A DNA stretch of 50,153 nucleotides from Vermiculatibacterium agrestimuris (GTDB taxonomy: Bacteria; Bacillota; Clostridia; Oscillospirales; Oscillospiraceae), in NCBI RefSeq assembly GCF_943193085.1, contig NZ_CALPCU010000016.1, positions 1-50,153 of the forward strand. Direction: 5' to 3'. Under the pieces are notes generated by a model. The model saw only the letters and a program-made list of their open reading frames with translations. It made no database searches and was not told the origin of the DNA. Numbering within the stretch: position 1 is the stretch's first letter; each line of letters starts with the position of its first letter. A program made the position numbers and the translations under genes. This document shows, piece after piece, positions 49,038-50,153 of this stretch.

Positions 49038-49094
49038 ATATCAATGGAATGGCATATGAAAAAAAGCTATACCATAGAGAGTGGAGGTACTGGA

Positions 49095-50036
49095 ATGAAG
49101 CTAAAGACATTAGAATACTTCATTACCCTGGCAGAATCCCGCTCCATCAATGAAGCCGCGCAGAAGCTGTATATTGCCCAACCCAGCCTGACTAAATCTC
49201 TTCAGCTTTTCGAAGAAGAGGTCGGCTGCCGCCTGTTTTATCGTGACAAGGCGGGGATCCGCCTGACAGAGGCAGGGAAAAAGGTTTTGCCGGAAGCAAA
49301 GCAGATCGTGTCCTATTATAACGGCTGGCTGACCCTTTCCCAGCAGTGCGCCCTAAAGGTAGTCAATATTTACATCCAGCATTCCTTTCCGAATTTCCTG
49401 CTGCCCGAGGTGATCTTGAACTTCAAAAAGCGGCACCCCGACATTCAGGTCAGCTGCCAGCTGTGCCCCACCCCCGAGCAGTATATTTCTCAAGACATCG
49501 AGCAGCCCGCCCTGACGCTTTTTGTCTGCGGCGCAAAAAATCCCATCGAGAACTACAGCAAGCTGCAGGGAAATCCACCGATGATCCTCTTTCACGGGGC
49601 ATACCGCTGTCTGACCAACAGTCAGAGCAGCCTGGCAGGCCGGAACTGCGTCACGCCGGAAGACCTCAAGCACCGCTTCTGTGTCCTGCGTTCCAGCGCG
49701 GAAGCTCGCACCCCAGTCATTTCCGCCCTGTTGGACTGGCTGTCCCCTGTCGTTCCGCCCGAACAGTTTATCCGCTCAGAATCGGTGGAAAGCATCATTA
49801 AAATGGCGGAGACCCACGACGACGTGTACGCCCTTTCCTATTACCCGATCCTCAACCGGTATGAAGGGATCCACACCGGGAAGCTGATCAGCATTCCTTT
49901 TGCGGACGATTGCGGTGACGGGGAGCTGTGTCTGTTTTACTCCAAACGGGCTTGTCAGCGGCATCCAGAGCTTCGGGAGCTGGTGGACGAGATCTACAAG
50001 AGCAGCCAATCCTTTATGGAGGAAACGGGAGATTGA
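49095..50036 (+). CDS. LysR-type transcriptional regulator
   Basis: The 313-residue protein has the LysR winged helix at the N-terminus (KLKTLEYFITLAESRSINEA, with AQKLYIAQPSLTKSLQLFEE as helix-turn-helix) and a substrate-binding domain from about residue 90. GGAGG lies 7 bases before the ATG; an in-frame extension upstream passes through the promoter and is not used. It is divergent from the eight-gene operon and separated by 140 bases, the usual place of a LysR activator, so it probably senses an intermediate of that pathway. The Asn-Pro and Cys-rich core gives no hint of the ligand. Confidence 0.92.
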   Translation: MKLKTLEYFITLAESRSINEAAQKLYIAQPSLTKSLQLFEEEVGCRLFYRDKAGIRLTEAGKKVLPEAKQIVSYYNGWLTLSQQCALKVVNIYIQHSFPNFLLPEVILNFKKRHPDIQVSCQLCPTPEQYISQDIEQPALTLFVCGAKNPIENYSKLQGNPPMILFHGAYRCLTNSQSSLAGRNCVTPEDLKHRFCVLRSSAEARTPVISALLDWLSPVVPPEQFIRSESVESIIKMAETHDDVYALSYYPILNRYEGIHTGKLISIPFADDCGDGELCLFYSKRACQRHPELRELVDEIYKSSQSFMEETGD

Positions 50037-50074
50037 CCCCCTCCAAGGGATATCCATACAGCAAAAAGCAGGAG

Positions 50075-50153
<79 letters not shown>

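Overview
The window looks like a chromosomal contig end from a GC-rich, anaerobic member of the Clostridia, most likely an Oscillospiraceae-type gut butyrate producer (Flavonifractor/Lawsonibacter/Intestinimonas-like). This is inferred from strong AGGAGG ribosome sites, sigma-A promoters, AddAB instead of RecBCD, bacillar/clostridial gene pairs, a 4-hydroxybutyrate fermentation operon, and high GC at third codon positions. Species cannot be fixed without a search. The last 78 bases are one unbroken run of G and look like a sequencing or assembly artefact at the contig edge.

Layout. 1-1.1 kb: a Vat/CatB-type hexapeptide acetyltransferase with a leader that looks like a translational attenuator, and a 56-residue small protein. 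1.2-4.7 kb (+): pyrC, pyrF and a histidine phosphatase-GNAT fusion, from one promoter followed at once by an intrinsic-terminator hairpin. 4.8-10 kb: Na/phosphate cotransporter with PhoU-like tail, a DivIVA-like coiled-coil protein, a lipoprotein serpin, azlCD. 10-20.3 kb (-): M18 aminopeptidase, then a long cluster running ddl, murF, ABC-F ATPase, ydcF-like, prfA, an 89-residue conserved unknown, tsaC, an HD-domain protein, coaE. 20.4-22.4 kb (-): a sugar kinase and D-lyxose isomerase-like cupin pair, and tRNA-Ala(GGC). 22.4-28.5 kb (-): dgt, dnaG, rpoD, then a split purine finish (archaeal-type PurO IMP cyclohydrolase plus stand-alone AICAR transformylase). 28.6-30.35 kb: YigZ, GNAT and a small XRE regulator, divergent from an 87-residue unknown across a compact double promoter with a perfect palindrome. 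30.3-32.5 kb (-): hflX, flavin reductase-like, rpmE. 32.6-40.7 kb (-): addB, a choloylglycine hydrolase-family Ntn enzyme, addA. 40.9-49 kb (-): an eight-gene operon for 4-hydroxybutyrate conversion, with a divergent LysR regulator at 49.1-50.0 kb.

How the parts work together. The 3' operon carries 4-hydroxybutyrate dehydrogenase, CoA-transferase and the [4Fe-4S]/FAD 4-hydroxybutyryl-CoA dehydratase, which would take succinate semialdehyde to crotonyl-CoA, the entry to butyrate. It also carries a NifU-type Fe-S scaffold, a seven-cysteine CGGC mini-protein, an APC-like transporter, a cysteine desulfidase (CyuA/UPF0597)-family enzyme and a uroporphyrinogen decarboxylase-like protein. The last two are not part of the textbook pathway and no gene for making succinate semialdehyde is in the operon, so this is the best candidate for an undescribed catabolic system. 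The other strong candidates are the attenuator-like leader of the Vat homologue, the XRE/small-protein divergon and the Ntn hydrolase with a five-residue propeptide between addB and addA.
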